Shown here: positions 1 through 8,862 of the stretch, in pieces
Position numbering within the stretch: the stretch's first letter is position 1
Layout of the letters: each line of letters starts with the position of its first letter
Source: Streptomyces goshikiensis
GTDB taxonomy: Bacteria > Actinomycetota > Actinomycetes > Streptomycetales > Streptomycetaceae
NCBI RefSeq assembly: GCF_014650555.1
Contig: NZ_BMVE01000002.1
Coordinates: forward strand, 124,001-188,000
Direction of reading: 5' to 3'
DNA length: 64,000 nucleotides
Translations under genes and position numbers: made by a program
Notes under the pieces: generated by a model
Seen by the model: only the letters and a program-made list of their open reading frames with translations
The model's database searches: none
Told to the model about the DNA's origin: nothing

Positions 1-648
1 GCGGTGTGCACGGCGATCCGCGACGACATCGTCTCCGGGGTCTTCGGGCCGGGCAGCAGGCTGACCGAGGAGGTGCTGGCCCGGCGGTACGGGGTCTCGC
101 GCGTCCCCGTGCGCGAGGCGCTGCGGACCCTGGAGTCCGAGGGGTTCGTCACCACCCGGCGGCACGCCGGCGCCTGTGTGGCCGAGCCGACCGAGCAGGA
201 GGCCGCGGACCTCCTGGAGGTACGGATGCTGCTGGAGCCCCTCGCGGCCGCCCGGGCCGCCCGCCGCCGCACGGAGGCGCACCTGAAGGTGCTGCGCGGG
301 CTGGTCAGGCTGGGGCAGGAGCGGGCCAGGAAGGGTCAGGGGGAGGATCTGCGGGCCCTGGGCGGCTGGTTCCACGAGACGCTCGCGCAGGCCTCGGGCA
401 GTCCGGGGCTGATCGCGCTGCTGACGCAGATGCGGTACAAGGTGGCCTGGATGTACGCGGTGGAAGCCCCGGCGCGGCCCGCCGAGTCCTGGGCGGAGCG
501 CGGCGCGATCGTGGACGCGGTGGCGCGGGGCGACGCCGAGCGGGCGCGGGCGCTCACCGCGGTCCACGCGGACCGGGCGGCGGGGACGCACCGGCTCCGG
601 GTGAGGACTTCGCAACCTGCCGTAAACATGTCGAGCGGCCCCCATTAA
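1..648 (+). CDS. GntR-family transcriptional regulator, 5' truncated
   Basis: This is a DNA-binding repressor-type regulator of the GntR family, FadR/FCD subgroup, cut by the left edge of the window. The reading frame is open from base 1. The visible N-terminus already lies inside the winged helix-turn-helix (IRDDIVSG, then LARRYGVSRVPVREAL and LESEGFV), so only the first ten to twenty-five residues should be missing. The remaining 140 or so residues are helical with Arg-rich stretches and fit the FCD ligand-binding domain, in which small organic acids or metals are usually bound. The ligand cannot be told from sequence. The gene ends at TAA 646-648 and converges on ptsH, with a hairpin between them. 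The family call is firm; the target genes are unknown. Confidence 0.88.
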   Translation, partial: AVCTAIRDDIVSGVFGPGSRLTEEVLARRYGVSRVPVREALRTLESEGFVTTRRHAGACVAEPTEQEAADLLEVRMLLEPLAAARAARRRTEAHLKVLRGLVRLGQERARKGQGEDLRALGGWFHETLAQASGSPGLIALLTQMRYKVAWMYAVEAPARPAESWAERGAIVDAVARGDAERARALTAVHADRAAGTHRLRVRTSQPAVNMSSGPH

Positions 649-818
649 CAAGAGCCGTATACAAAGGCCGTACGGGGCGGATATCGGCGCCCGATAATGC
701 GCAATGGCGGATATTCGCGGGGCGGGGGTCTGATTCCGGCCGCTCGGGCTGCGTGGAATATCGAATTCGCGAAGGGGCTGCGCACCGCGAATGCGGCGGC
801 CGGTGTCCGAAAACGCGT

Positions 819-853
819 GAGCCGTGGTCCCCGGTGTTCCGGGGCCACGGCTC
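819..853. terminator. Hairpin terminator between convergent GntR and ptsH genes
   Basis: The arm GAGCCGTGG(T)CCCCGG pairs with CCGGGGCCACGGCTC around a short TGTT loop, with one bulged T. It lies between two genes that run towards each other, so it can serve both. The rest of 649-899 shows no gene. Confidence 0.75.
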
Positions 854-899
854 GTTCGCGTACGGCGGAGGGTCGGACCCGAGGGCCGAACCCGAAGGG

Positions 900-1181
900 T
901 CAGACGGTCTCCGGGAGCTCGTCCAGGCCCTCGGCGACCAGCTTCGCGAGCCGGTCGAGCGCGGCCTCGGCACCCTCGGCGTCGGAGGCGAGGACGATCT
1001 CCTCGCCGCCCTGGGCGCCCAGGCCCAGGACCGCCAGCATGGAGGCGGCGTTGACGGGGTCGCCGCCCGCCTTCGCGATGGTCACCGGGACGCCGGAAGC
1101 GGTCGTCGCGCGGACGAAGATCGAGGCGGGACGAGCGTGCAGGCCCTCGGCCCACCCGACGTTGACGCGGCGCTCTGCCAT
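900..1181 (-). CDS. ptsH: HPr phosphocarrier protein of the PTS
   Basis: This 93-aa protein is HPr, the cytoplasmic phosphocarrier that takes phosphate from enzyme I (PEP-dependent) and passes it to sugar-specific EIIA domains. The active-site histidine is His15 in GLHARP. A serine (Ser47) sits in the NAASMLAVL segment that corresponds to the regulatory Ser46 loop of Gram-positive HPr. Length and both motifs are normal for the family. The gene stands alone, divergent from the PatA-like gene and convergent with the GntR gene. Streptomyces ptsH is also usually monocistronic, but whether the GntR regulator controls it cannot be seen here. Confidence 0.96.
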   Translation of the reverse strand: MAERRVNVGWAEGLHARPASIFVRATTASGVPVTIAKAGGDPVNAASMLAVLGLGAQGGEEIVLASDAEGAEAALDRLAKLVAEGLDELPETV

Positions 1182-1366
1182 GGTGATGCCCTTCAGGTTC
1201 TTACGGTTGTCTAGACCAGTCTCTCACGGCACCCGGAATGCTTCGACCGGCCTTCGGCCACAATCCGCGGCGGTTCGACCTTCCCCAGCTTGCACTCATT
1301 TGACCCTGCTTGTCGTATGCGCCGCGCGGGCGCTGTCCGGCCTGTCCTGGCCTTAAGGTGGCCCCC

Positions 1367-4234
1367 ATGACGACCGAGTCGGACCCCGCGTACCCGGCCC
1401 ACTGGGAAGCCGACGTCGTGCTGCGCGACGGCGGCACCGCCCGGATCCGGCCGATCACCACCGAGGACGCGGACCGGCTCGTCAGCTTCTACGAACAGGT
1501 CTCCGACGAGTCGAAGTACTACCGGTTCTTCGCCCCGTACCCCCGGCTGTCCGCCCGCGACGTGCACCGCTTCACGCACCACGACTACGTGGACCGCGTC
1601 GGCCTCGCGGCGACCATCGGCGGCGAGTTCATCGGCACCGTCCGCTACGACCGGATCGACGCCACCGGCCGCCCGGCCTCCGCGCCCGCCGACGAGGCCG
1701 AGGTCGCCTTCCTCGTCCAGGACGCCCACCAGGGCCGCGGCGTGGCCTCCGCCCTGCTCGAACACATCGGTGCGGTGGCCCGCGAGCGCGGCATCCGCGG
1801 GTTCGCCGCCGAGGTGCTGCCCGCCAACACCAAGATGATCAAAGTCTTCACCGACGCCGGCTACCAGCAGAAGCGCAGCTTCGAGGACGGCTCCGTCCAC
1901 CTCACCCTCGACCTCGAACCCACCGCCGAGTCCCTCGCCGTCCAGCGCGCCCGCGAACAGCGCGCCGAGGCCCGCTCCGTGCAGCGGCTGCTCGCCCCCG
2001 GCTCGGTCGCCGTCGTGGGAGTCAGCCGCTCCGGCGGCGGCGTCGGCGCGTCCGCGCTGCGCAACCTGCGCGACAGCGGCTTCCACGGGCACCTCTACGC
2101 CGTCAACGAGGCCGCCTCCACCGATCTGCTCGACGGCGTACGGGCCTACCGCGCGGTCGCGGACATCGGGGCCCCGGTCGACCTCGCGGTGATCGCCGTC
2201 CCCGCCGAGCGGGTTCCCGAGGCCGTCGCGGCCTGCGGCGACCACGGGGTGCAGGGCCTCGTCGTCCTCTCCGCCGGATACGGGGAGAGCGGGCCGCAGG
2301 GCGCGGCCCGGCAGCGCGAACTGCTGCGCCAGGTGCGCTCGTACGGGATGCGGCTGATCGGCCCCAACGCCTTCGGGGTGATCAACACGGCCCCCGACGT
2401 GGAGCTGAACGCCTCCCTGGCCCCCGCCCCGGCGCCGGCCCGCGGCCGGATCGGGCTGTTCACCCAGTCCGGCGCGATCGGCATCGCACTGCTCTCCGCG
2501 CTGGTCCGGCGCGGCGCGGGGCTGTCCTCGTTCGTCTCCGCGGGCAACCGGGCGGACGTCTCCGGGAACGACATCCTCCAGTACTGGTACGAGGACGAGG
2601 CCACGGACGTCGCCCTGCTGTACCTCGAAACCCTCGGCAACCCCCGGAAGTTCAGCCGGCTCGCCCGCCGCACGGCGGCCGTGAAGCCGGTCGTGGTCGC
2701 GAAGGGCGGCCGCCACACCCCCGCCGGGCACGTCGTGCCGGGGACCCGGCTGTCCGACGACACCGTCTCGGCGCTGCTCCGGCAGGCGGGCGTCATCCGG
2801 GTCGACACGGTCACCGAGCTGGTCGACGTCGGCCTGCTGCTCGCCGGGCAGCCGCTGCCCGCCGGGCCCCGGGTGGCGATCCTAGGGAACTCGGAGTCGT
2901 TGGGCGTGATCGCCTACGACGCCTGCCTCACGGAGCGGCTGCGGCCCTCGGCCCCGCTCGACCTGACGACGGACGCCTCCCCGGAGGACTTCCGGGCCGC
3001 GCTCGGCTCGGCGCTCGCCGCCGACACCAACGACGCCGTCATCGTGACCGCGATCCCCGGCGTGAGCGGGCACGCCCTCGCGGCCGACCTGGCCGACGCG
3101 CTGCGCGCGGCGGTGGCCGAGCACCCGGGCAAGCCGGTGGCGGTGGTGCACGTGGAACTCGGCGCCCTCGCCGCCGCCCTCTCCCCGGGCTCCCTCCCCC
3201 TCGGACCTGCGGCGTGGGGCTTCGCCCCGGAACCCGCCCCCGTCACATCGGCCGCCGCCGCCCCGGACCCAGCCGCCCCCGCCCCCGCCACGGCGCCGGA
3301 GTCGGCGCCCCTGGTGCCCCGCGAGCAGCCCGCAGAGGCCGAGGGCGACGCCGGCCGGCAGGCGTGCCGCATCCCCACCTACCCCGCCGCCGAGCGCGCC
3401 GTACGGGCCGTCGCCGAGGCCGTCCGCTACGGCCAGTGGCGGCGGGCCAACGCCGACCCCGGCCAGGTCCCCGAGTACGAGGACATCGACGAGAGCGGGG
3501 CCGCCGCCCAGCTCGCCGGGCTGCTGGCCGGGGTCGCGACCGGCGACGTACTCACCCTCGACGACACCGACGCGCACGCGCTCCTCGGGCGCTACGGGAT
3601 CCGCGTCGTGCGCACCCTGCCCGCCCCGACCCCGGACGCCGCCGCCGGCGCGGCCCGGGCCCTCGGCTACCCGGTGGCCCTCAAGACCACCGCCCCGCAC
3701 CTGCGCCACCGCGCGGACCTGGGCGGCGTACGGCTGGACCTGACCACCGAGGAAGAACTCCGCCGCGCCTACGACGAGCTCACCGAGACCCACGGGAAGC
3801 CCGCCGAGCTGCTCCCCGTCGTCCAGGCCATGGTCCCCCGGGGCGTCGACACCGTCGTCCGCTCCGTCATCGACGCCGCCGCGGGCGCCGTCCTCTCCTT
3901 CGGGCTCGCCGGCGTCGCCTCCGAGCTGCTCGGCGACACCGCGCACCGCCTCGTCCCGGCCGCCGACCGCGACGTGGCCGCGCTGATCCGCTCGATCCGC
4001 ACCGCGCCCCTGCTCTTCGGCTGGCGCGGCAGCGACCCCGTCGACACCCCGGCCCTGGAGGAGCTGCTGCTGCGGCTGTCCCGCCTGGTCGACGACCATC
4101 CCGAGGTGGTCGGGGTCTCCCTGGAACCCGTCGTCGTCGCCACCAGTGGACTGTCCGTACTGAGCGCCACCGTCCGCGTCGCGCACCCGCCCGCCCGCAC
4201 GGATCTCGGCCCGCGCACGCTCCCCAGCTACTGA
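1367..4234 (+). CDS. Bifunctional GNAT / acyl-CoA synthetase (NDP-forming)-like protein acetyltransferase, PatA type
   Basis: This 955-aa protein has a GNAT acetyltransferase domain at the N-terminus (about residues 15-190; acetyl-CoA loop near VQDAHQGRGVASALL). It is followed by an NDP-forming acyl-CoA-synthetase-like CoA-binding domain (about 205-650) and a C-terminal ATP-grasp region (about 720-950). The order matches Streptomyces lividans PatA, which acetylates lysines of acetyl-CoA synthetase; enteric Pat has the reverse order. The start is ATG 1367, after AAGGTGG. Where active ADP-forming synthetases carry the phosphohistidine motif SHTG before RQAGVIRV, this protein reads VVPGTRLSDD, so the synthetase half is probably regulatory. 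A low-complexity Ala/Pro linker lies near residues 620-650. Lysine acetylation as its role is inferred from the family. Confidence 0.87.
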   Translation: MTTESDPAYPAHWEADVVLRDGGTARIRPITTEDADRLVSFYEQVSDESKYYRFFAPYPRLSARDVHRFTHHDYVDRVGLAATIGGEFIGTVRYDRIDATGRPASAPADEAEVAFLVQDAHQGRGVASALLEHIGAVARERGIRGFAAEVLPANTKMIKVFTDAGYQQKRSFEDGSVHLTLDLEPTAESLAVQRAREQRAEARSVQRLLAPGSVAVVGVSRSGGGVGASALRNLRDSGFHGHLYAVNEAASTDLLDGVRAYRAVADIGAPVDLAVIAVPAERVPEAVAACGDHGVQGLVVLSAGYGESGPQGAARQRELLRQVRSYGMRLIGPNAFGVINTAPDVELNASLAPAPAPARGRIGLFTQSGAIGIALLSALVRRGAGLSSFVSAGNRADVSGNDILQYWYEDEATDVALLYLETLGNPRKFSRLARRTAAVKPVVVAKGGRHTPAGHVVPGTRLSDDTVSALLRQAGVIRVDTVTELVDVGLLLAGQPLPAGPRVAILGNSESLGVIAYDACLTERLRPSAPLDLTTDASPEDFRAALGSALAADTNDAVIVTAIPGVSGHALAADLADALRAAVAEHPGKPVAVVHVELGALAAALSPGSLPLGPAAWGFAPEPAPVTSAAAAPDPAAPAPATAPESAPLVPREQPAEAEGDAGRQACRIPTYPAAERAVRAVAEAVRYGQWRRANADPGQVPEYEDIDESGAAAQLAGLLAGVATGDVLTLDDTDAHALLGRYGIRVVRTLPAPTPDAAAGAARALGYPVALKTTAPHLRHRADLGGVRLDLTTEEELRRAYDELTETHGKPAELLPVVQAMVPRGVDTVVRSVIDAAAGAVLSFGLAGVASELLGDTAHRLVPAADRDVAALIRSIRTAPLLFGWRGSDPVDTPALEELLLRLSRLVDDHPEVVGVSLEPVVVATSGLSVLSATVRVAHPPARTDLGPRTLPSY

Positions 4235-4308
4235 CCGGGCCACCGGGCGGGCGGCGGGGGCCGTCGGGGGAGCCCGGGGTGCCCCGTACGGGCCTTAGGA
4301 TGGACCTC

Positions 4309-4908
4309 ATGGCGAAATCCGGTACGACGACCCAGGGGCTGCGCGCGGCGATCGAGCGCAGCGGCTACTACCCGGCCCTCGTGGCCGAGGCGGTTGAGGC
4401 CGCCGTGGGCGGCGAGCCGATCTCGTCGTACCTGGTCCACCAGGAGACCACCTTCGACTCCAACGAGGTGCGCCGGCACGTCACCGTCCTGGTGCTCACC
4501 GGCAACCGCTTCATCGTCAGCCACACCGACGAGCAGGCCGCCGACGCCGGGTCGCCCTCCCCGTACGCGACGACCTCGACCGAGTCGGTCAAGCTCGCCA
4601 GCATCTCCTCGGTGGTGCTGAGCCGCGTCGTCGCGAACCCGGAGTCGTACACGCCGGGCCAGCTGCCCCGCGAGGTCGTCCTGACCATCGGCTGGGGCGC
4701 GGTCTCGCGCATCGACCTGGAGCCCGCCGCCTGCGGCGACCAGAACTGCGACGCCGACCACGGCTACACCGGCAACTCCACCGCCGACGACCTCAGCCTG
4801 CGCGTGAGCGAGGCGGGCGACGGCCCCGAGGCCGTCCGTCAGACCCTGCTCTTCGCGCAGGCGCTCTCCGAGGCCACCGCCGCCACGTCCGCACCCAGCG
4901 CCCGCTGA
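4309..4908 (+). CDS. DUF5998 family protein
   Basis: This conserved 199-aa actinobacterial protein has no known activity. The chosen start is ATG 4309, which has AGGA about eight bases upstream; an in-frame ATG at 4300 is possible. The protein opens with a helical stretch (TQGLRAAIERSGYYPALV) and continues into a beta-rich region with HQETTFD and VSHTDEQ. An Asn/Cys/Asp-containing segment (ACGDQNCDADHGY) near residues 144-156 could bind a metal, but that is speculation. The stop codon overlaps the start of the next gene (TGATG), so the two are almost certainly cotranscribed and translationally coupled. Confidence 0.8.
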   Translation: MAKSGTTTQGLRAAIERSGYYPALVAEAVEAAVGGEPISSYLVHQETTFDSNEVRRHVTVLVLTGNRFIVSHTDEQAADAGSPSPYATTSTESVKLASISSVVLSRVVANPESYTPGQLPREVVLTIGWGAVSRIDLEPAACGDQNCDADHGYTGNSTADDLSLRVSEAGDGPEAVRQTLLFAQALSEATAATSAPSAR

Positions 4909-6110
4909 TGTCGTACTCCGCCCCCGCGAACTGGGACGAACCGGAGCTGCTCGACCTCACCGGGGCACCCGTCCCCCAGTACGGCACCGGCTCGCTCGCC
5001 GATCTGCTGCCGACCCTCGCGGCCGGCCAGGGCGTCCCCGGGTTCACCGCCGGGATCGCCGAGCTGACCCCCGCCGACCGGAACTGCGTGTTCCTGATCG
5101 ACGGCATGGGATGGGAGCAGATAAAGGCCCACCCCGACGAGGCCCCCTTCCTGGCCTCCCTGCTCGGCAGCTCGCGCGGCGGCACCGGCCTGCCGATCAC
5201 CTCCGGCTTCCCCGCGACCACCGCCACCTCCCTGGCCTCCGTCGGCACCGGCCTGCCCCCCGCGCGGCACGGCCTGCCCGGCTACGCGGTGCGCAACCCG
5301 GCCTCCGGCGAGCTGATGAACCAGCTGCGCTGGCAGCCGTGGACCGCACCGAAGCCCTGGCAGCCGTACCCCACGGTCTTCCAGCAGGCGGACGCGGCCG
5401 GCGTGCACACCGCACAGGTGTCCGCGCCGAACTTCCAGAGCACCCCGCTCACCAAGATCGCGCTGAGCGGCGGCACCTTCCACGGCCGGATGACCGGCGA
5501 GGAGCGGATGGACCTCGCGGCCATCCAGCTCGCCGCCGGGGAGCGCTCGCTCGTGTACACGTACTACAGCGAGCTCGACGGGGCCGGCCACCGGCACGGC
5601 GTGGACTCCGACGCCTGGCGCGGCCAGCTGATGCACGTGGACCGGCTGGTACGGCGGCTCGCCGAGCAACTGCCGCCGCGCACCGCGCTGTACGTGACCT
5701 CCGACCACGGCATGGTCGACGTGCCGTTCGACGAGGACTCCCGGATCGACTTCGACGAGGACTGGGAGCTGGGCGCGGGCGTGGCCCTGCTCGGCGGCGA
5801 GGGCCGGGCCCGGCACGTGTACGCGGTGCCGGGCGCCGAGGCCGACGTACTCACCGTGTGGCGTGAGGTGCTCGGCGACCGGTTCTGGGTCGCGAGCCGC
5901 CAAGAGGCCCTGGATCTGGGCTGGTTCGGAACGCCGGGGGAGTGCGACGAGCGGGTGCTCGGCCGGATCGGCGACGTGATCGCCGCCGCGCAGGCGGATG
6001 TCGCGATCACAGCGTCCCGCAACGAGCCCAACGAATCGGCCCTCACCGGCATGCACGGCTCCCTGACGGCCGCCGAGCAGCTGGTCCCGCTGCTCGAAGT
6101 CCGCTCCTGA
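4908..6110 (+). CDS. Alkaline-phosphatase superfamily phosphodiesterase / nucleotide pyrophosphatase-like
   Basis: This 400-aa metal-dependent hydrolase belongs to the alkaline phosphatase superfamily (type I phosphodiesterase/nucleotide pyrophosphatase branch). Visible two-metal site elements are the first aspartate in FLIDGMGWEQ, the nucleophilic threonine region SGFPATTATSLASVGTG, the segment YSELDGAGHRHGVD, and the metal ligands SDHGMVD. No signal peptide is evident, so it is probably cytoplasmic. It follows the DUF5998 gene with a TGATG overlap and precedes thymidine kinase by about 40 bases. The substrate, a nucleotide or other phosphodiester, cannot be read from sequence. Confidence 0.85.
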   Translation: MSYSAPANWDEPELLDLTGAPVPQYGTGSLADLLPTLAAGQGVPGFTAGIAELTPADRNCVFLIDGMGWEQIKAHPDEAPFLASLLGSSRGGTGLPITSGFPATTATSLASVGTGLPPARHGLPGYAVRNPASGELMNQLRWQPWTAPKPWQPYPTVFQQADAAGVHTAQVSAPNFQSTPLTKIALSGGTFHGRMTGEERMDLAAIQLAAGERSLVYTYYSELDGAGHRHGVDSDAWRGQLMHVDRLVRRLAEQLPPRTALYVTSDHGMVDVPFDEDSRIDFDEDWELGAGVALLGGEGRARHVYAVPGAEADVLTVWREVLGDRFWVASRQEALDLGWFGTPGECDERVLGRIGDVIAAAQADVAITASRNEPNESALTGMHGSLTAAEQLVPLLEVRS

Positions 6111-6151
6111 CCCCTTCCGCTCCGCACGACCCGAAAGGTCCCGTTCTCTCC

Positions 6152-6802
6152 ATGCCCGAATTGGTGTTTTTCTCCGGCACGATGGACTGCGGGAAGAGTA
6201 CGTTGGCCCTCCAGATCGGCCACAACCGGTCGGCGCGGGGGCTCCAGGGCGTGATCTTCACCCGGGACGACCGGGCGGGCGAGGGCAAGCTGTCCTCCCG
6301 CCTCGGCCTGGTGACGGAGGCGGTCGAGGCCGGCGAGGGCATGGACCTGTACGCCTACCTCGTGGCGCAGCTCTCCCAGGGCGGCAGGGCCGACTACGTG
6401 ATCGTCGACGAGGCCCAGTTCCTGGCCCCCGACCAGATCGACCAGCTGGCCCGCATCGTCGACGACCTGGACATGGACGTCTTCGCGTTCGGCATCACCA
6501 CCGACTTCCGCACCAAGCTCTTCCCGGGCTCCCAGCGTCTGATCGAGCTGGCGGACCGCATCGAGCAGCTCCAGGTCGAGGCCCTGTGCTGGTGCGGAGC
6601 CCGCGCCACCCACAACGCCCGTACGGTGGGCGGGGAGATGGTGGTCGAGGGCGAGCAGGTCGTCGTCGGCGACGTGAACCGCCCGGCGGAGGAGATCGGC
6701 TACGAGGTCCTCTGCCGCCGCCACCACCGCCGCCGCCTGACCTCGGCCGCGGCCCGCGCCGGCGCCCTCTCCCCGGACGTCCTCCCGGTCAACCACGTCT
6801 GA
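6152..6802 (+). CDS. tdk: Thymidine kinase
   Basis: This type II thymidine kinase of 216 aa phosphorylates thymidine to dTMP with ATP in the salvage pathway. The P-loop is GTMDCGKST (residues 9-17) and the Walker B/DEAQ motif is IVDEAQFL. Cysteines in LCWCG and VLCRRHH fit the structural zinc site of the family. The start at ATG 6152 puts the P-loop at the usual place. Length is close to that of typical bacterial Tdk. The gene probably ends the small operon that begins with DUF5998; its stop codon lies inside a hairpin shared with the converging VOC gene. Confidence 0.95.
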   Translation: MPELVFFSGTMDCGKSTLALQIGHNRSARGLQGVIFTRDDRAGEGKLSSRLGLVTEAVEAGEGMDLYAYLVAQLSQGGRADYVIVDEAQFLAPDQIDQLARIVDDLDMDVFAFGITTDFRTKLFPGSQRLIELADRIEQLQVEALCWCGARATHNARTVGGEMVVEGEQVVVGDVNRPAEEIGYEVLCRRHHRRRLTSAAARAGALSPDVLPVNHV

Positions 6803-6821
6803 CGCGCGGGAGCCGCGTCAG
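6799..6821. terminator. Short hairpin spanning both stop codons of tdk and the VOC gene
   Basis: CTGACGCG (6799-6806) pairs perfectly with CGCGTCAG (6814-6821) around a seven-base loop. The TGA of tdk (6800-6802) and the stop of the opposing gene (6818-6820) are both within the stem. It is a compact candidate bidirectional terminator; no T-run follows. Confidence 0.55.
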
Positions 6822-7603
6822 GGGGTGGTGCGGATGATGGTGAACACCGCTCCCTCCGGGTCCGCGACCGTGGCCAGGCGGCCGCCCGGGCCCTCGTGGG
6901 GCGGCTGGAGCACGCTGCCGCCGAGCAGTTCGACGCGGGCGGCGGCCCCGTCGGTGTCCGCGACCTCGAAGTACGTCATCCAGTGCGGGCCCCGGTCGTG
7001 CGGCAGCGAGCGGCCGACGCCGTGCACGGCGGCCACCGGCCGGCCCTGCAGGCGCAGGGTCACGTGGTCGAACTCCTCGGACGCCTCGGGGTGGGCCTGG
7101 CCCTCGTGGCCGAAGACGTGCTCGTAGAACTTGCGCACCGTCGTGGTGTCCTGGGTGATGAGCTCGTTCCACACCGGGGTGCCCGGCAGACCGTGCAGCC
7201 GGGTGCCCATGTGCGTCTGGGCCTGCCAGATCCCGAAGATCGCGCCCAGCGGGTCGGAGCAGATCGCCACCCGGCCCGCGATGCCGGCGTCCAGCGGGCC
7301 CACCGCGACGGTGCCGCCGCAGGAGCGGATCGACTCGGCGGTGGCGTCCGCGTCGTCCGTCGCGAGGTACGTCGTCCAGGCCACCGGAAGGTCCCGGTCC
7401 GGCGGCATCTCGCCGATGCCGGCGACCTCGCGGCCGTCGAGCACGGCCTGGACGTACGGGCCGAGCTGCTCGGGGCCGGGTTCGTACTCCCAGCCGAAGA
7501 GGTCGGTGTAGAACTCCTCGGTGGACCCGAGACTGTGCACCATCAGGCTCACCCAGCACGGCGTGCCGGGCGGGCGCCGCGTCGCTTCCGAAGCCTCGGT
7601 CAT
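6818..7603 (-). CDS. VOC family (glyoxalase/dioxygenase-fold) protein, two domains
   Basis: This 261-aa protein is built of two vicinal-oxygen-chelate modules, roughly residues 15-130 and 140-260, as in the CFP30B-like proteins of actinobacteria. Module signatures are TEEFYTDLFGWEY with DPLGAIFGIWQ, and VRKFYEHVFGHE with DPEGAVFTII. These folds usually hold a metal between paired modules and act as lyases, dioxygenases or resistance proteins, but neither reaction nor substrate can be assigned here. The ATG start at 7603 is preceded by GGAGGAGACGCC on the coding strand. The gene converges on tdk and is divergent from the sulfurtransferase. Confidence 0.85.
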   Translation of the reverse strand: MTEASEATRRPPGTPCWVSLMVHSLGSTEEFYTDLFGWEYEPGPEQLGPYVQAVLDGREVAGIGEMPPDRDLPVAWTTYLATDDADATAESIRSCGGTVAVGPLDAGIAGRVAICSDPLGAIFGIWQAQTHMGTRLHGLPGTPVWNELITQDTTTVRKFYEHVFGHEGQAHPEASEEFDHVTLRLQGRPVAAVHGVGRSLPHDRGPHWMTYFEVADTDGAAARVELLGGSVLQPPHEGPGGRLATVADPEGAVFTIIRTTP

Positions 7604-7778
7604 GTCAGGCGTCTCCTCCGTCGTAGCGCGTGTCCCGCAGTGATGCTTGCACTCCGGGACGCCCGGCGCGCCCCGACCGGGCCGGGTTCACGCGGTGCGG
7701 GGGGAGATGACCGAATCGGTGCGGGGCGGGGACGTCCCGCTTGTCACGGGGGATGCGGGTGGGGGAGAAGATGGGCCC

Positions 7779-8624
7779 ATGACTGCGATCCTCTCGGCTT
7801 CCGAACTGATGAGCGAACTGGCCGGCCCGCGGCCGCCGGTGCTCCTGGACATCCGCTGGCAGCTCGGCGGGCCCGACCAGCGCCCCGCCTACGAGGCCGG
7901 GCACATCCCCGGCGCGGTGTACGTCGACCTCGACCGCGAACTGGCCGGTCCGGCGGGGTCGGGGGGCCGGCACCCGCTGCCGGAACCGGAGGCGTTCGGG
8001 GCGGTGGTGCGGCGGGCCGGGGTCTCGGCGGGGGCGCCGGTCGTCGTGTACGACGGCGGACTCGGGTGGGCGGCGGCGCGCGCGTGGTGGCTGTTGCGCT
8101 GGACGGGGCACGCGGAGGTGCGGGTGCTGGACGGGGGCCTGGCCGCGTGGACGGCGGCGGGCGGCGCGGTGTCCGCCGACGCGGTGTCTCCTGCGGAGGG
8201 CGATTTCAAGCCAACTCCGGGCGGATTGGGGCTGCTGGACGCGGACGGGGCGGCGGCGCTGGCCCGTGAGGGCGTCCTGCTGGACGCGCGGGCGGGGGAG
8301 CGGTACCGGGGCGAGGTCGAGCCGATCGACCGGGTCGGCGGGCACATCCCGGGGGCGGTGTCGGCGCCGACGACGGAGAACGTGGGCCCGGACGGGCGGT
8401 TCCTCCCGGGCGCGGAGCTGCGGGCGCGGTTCGCGGGGCTGGGGGTGACGGCCGAGGACGGCGGCCGCCCGGTCGGGGTGTACTGCGGGTCGGGGGTCTC
8501 CGGTGCGCACGAGGTGCTCGCGCTGGAGGTGGCCGGGGTCGCGGCCGCGCTGTACGCGGGCAGCTGGTCGGAGTGGTCCTCGGACCCGGACCGCCCGGTC
8601 GCGACCGGTCCGCTTCCGCGGTAG
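7779..8624 (+). CDS. Sulfurtransferase with tandem rhodanese domains (SseA-like)
   Basis: This 281-aa protein has two rhodanese domains and is a probable thiosulfate or 3-mercaptopyruvate sulfurtransferase. The C-terminal domain carries the catalytic cysteine in VYCGSGVSG (about residue 237). The N-terminal domain reads VVVYDGGLGW at the equivalent loop, so it has an aspartate where a cysteine would be needed and is structural, as is normal for the family. The family motif GHIPGAV occurs in both halves. ATG 7779 is preceded by GGGGGAGAAG. The gene is a single transcription unit convergent with sepH; a Streptomyces-type repeat follows it. Confidence 0.9.
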   Translation: MTAILSASELMSELAGPRPPVLLDIRWQLGGPDQRPAYEAGHIPGAVYVDLDRELAGPAGSGGRHPLPEPEAFGAVVRRAGVSAGAPVVVYDGGLGWAAARAWWLLRWTGHAEVRVLDGGLAAWTAAGGAVSADAVSPAEGDFKPTPGGLGLLDADGAAALAREGVLLDARAGERYRGEVEPIDRVGGHIPGAVSAPTTENVGPDGRFLPGAELRARFAGLGVTAEDGGRPVGVYCGSGVSGAHEVLALEVAGVAAALYAGSWSEWSSDPDRPVATGPLPR

Positions 8625-8711
8625 CGGCCGGGCCGTCGCCACCGGGCCGCCCTGGCCCGCGAGTCGGCGGGGCTGGGGCGGGCGCGGGCCGGGGTGCCCC
8701 GGCGGGCACCT

Positions 8712-8807
8712 GGGGCTCCGCCCCAGACCCCGCGCCTCAAACGCCGGCGGGGCTGGATGTGCCCCGCGCCTCAAACGCCGGCGGGGCTGGATGTGCCCCG
8801 CGCCTCA
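8712..8807. repeat. 34-bp tandem repeat with a GGGGC/GCCCC hairpin between convergent genes
   Basis: Two identical 34-bp units lie at 8729-8762 and 8763-8796 (starting CCCGCGCCTCAAACGCCGGC), and a partial third begins at 8797. Just before them TGGGGC-TCC-GCCCCA (8711-8725) can form a hairpin. Similar GGGGCTCCGCCCC...CAAACGCCGGCG sequences are common in Streptomyces intergenic regions and probably act in transcription termination. The units contain their own CGCCGGCG palindrome. Confidence 0.75.
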
Positions 8808-8862
8808 TGGGTTGGCGAAGGCCGGATGTGGTGGCGGGGCTGGGTGTGGCTCCGTGGGCGGG

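Noticed and set aside
2882..4243. Long minus-strand open frames opposite the PatA-like gene and elsewhere
   Set aside because: High-GC DNA leaves the complementary frame open. These frames are Gly/Arg/Ala-rich, have no domains, and are covered by strongly supported genes on the other strand.
8711..8810. CRISPR-like array
   Set aside because: The repeat units are directly adjacent without spacers and match common Streptomyces intergenic repeats.
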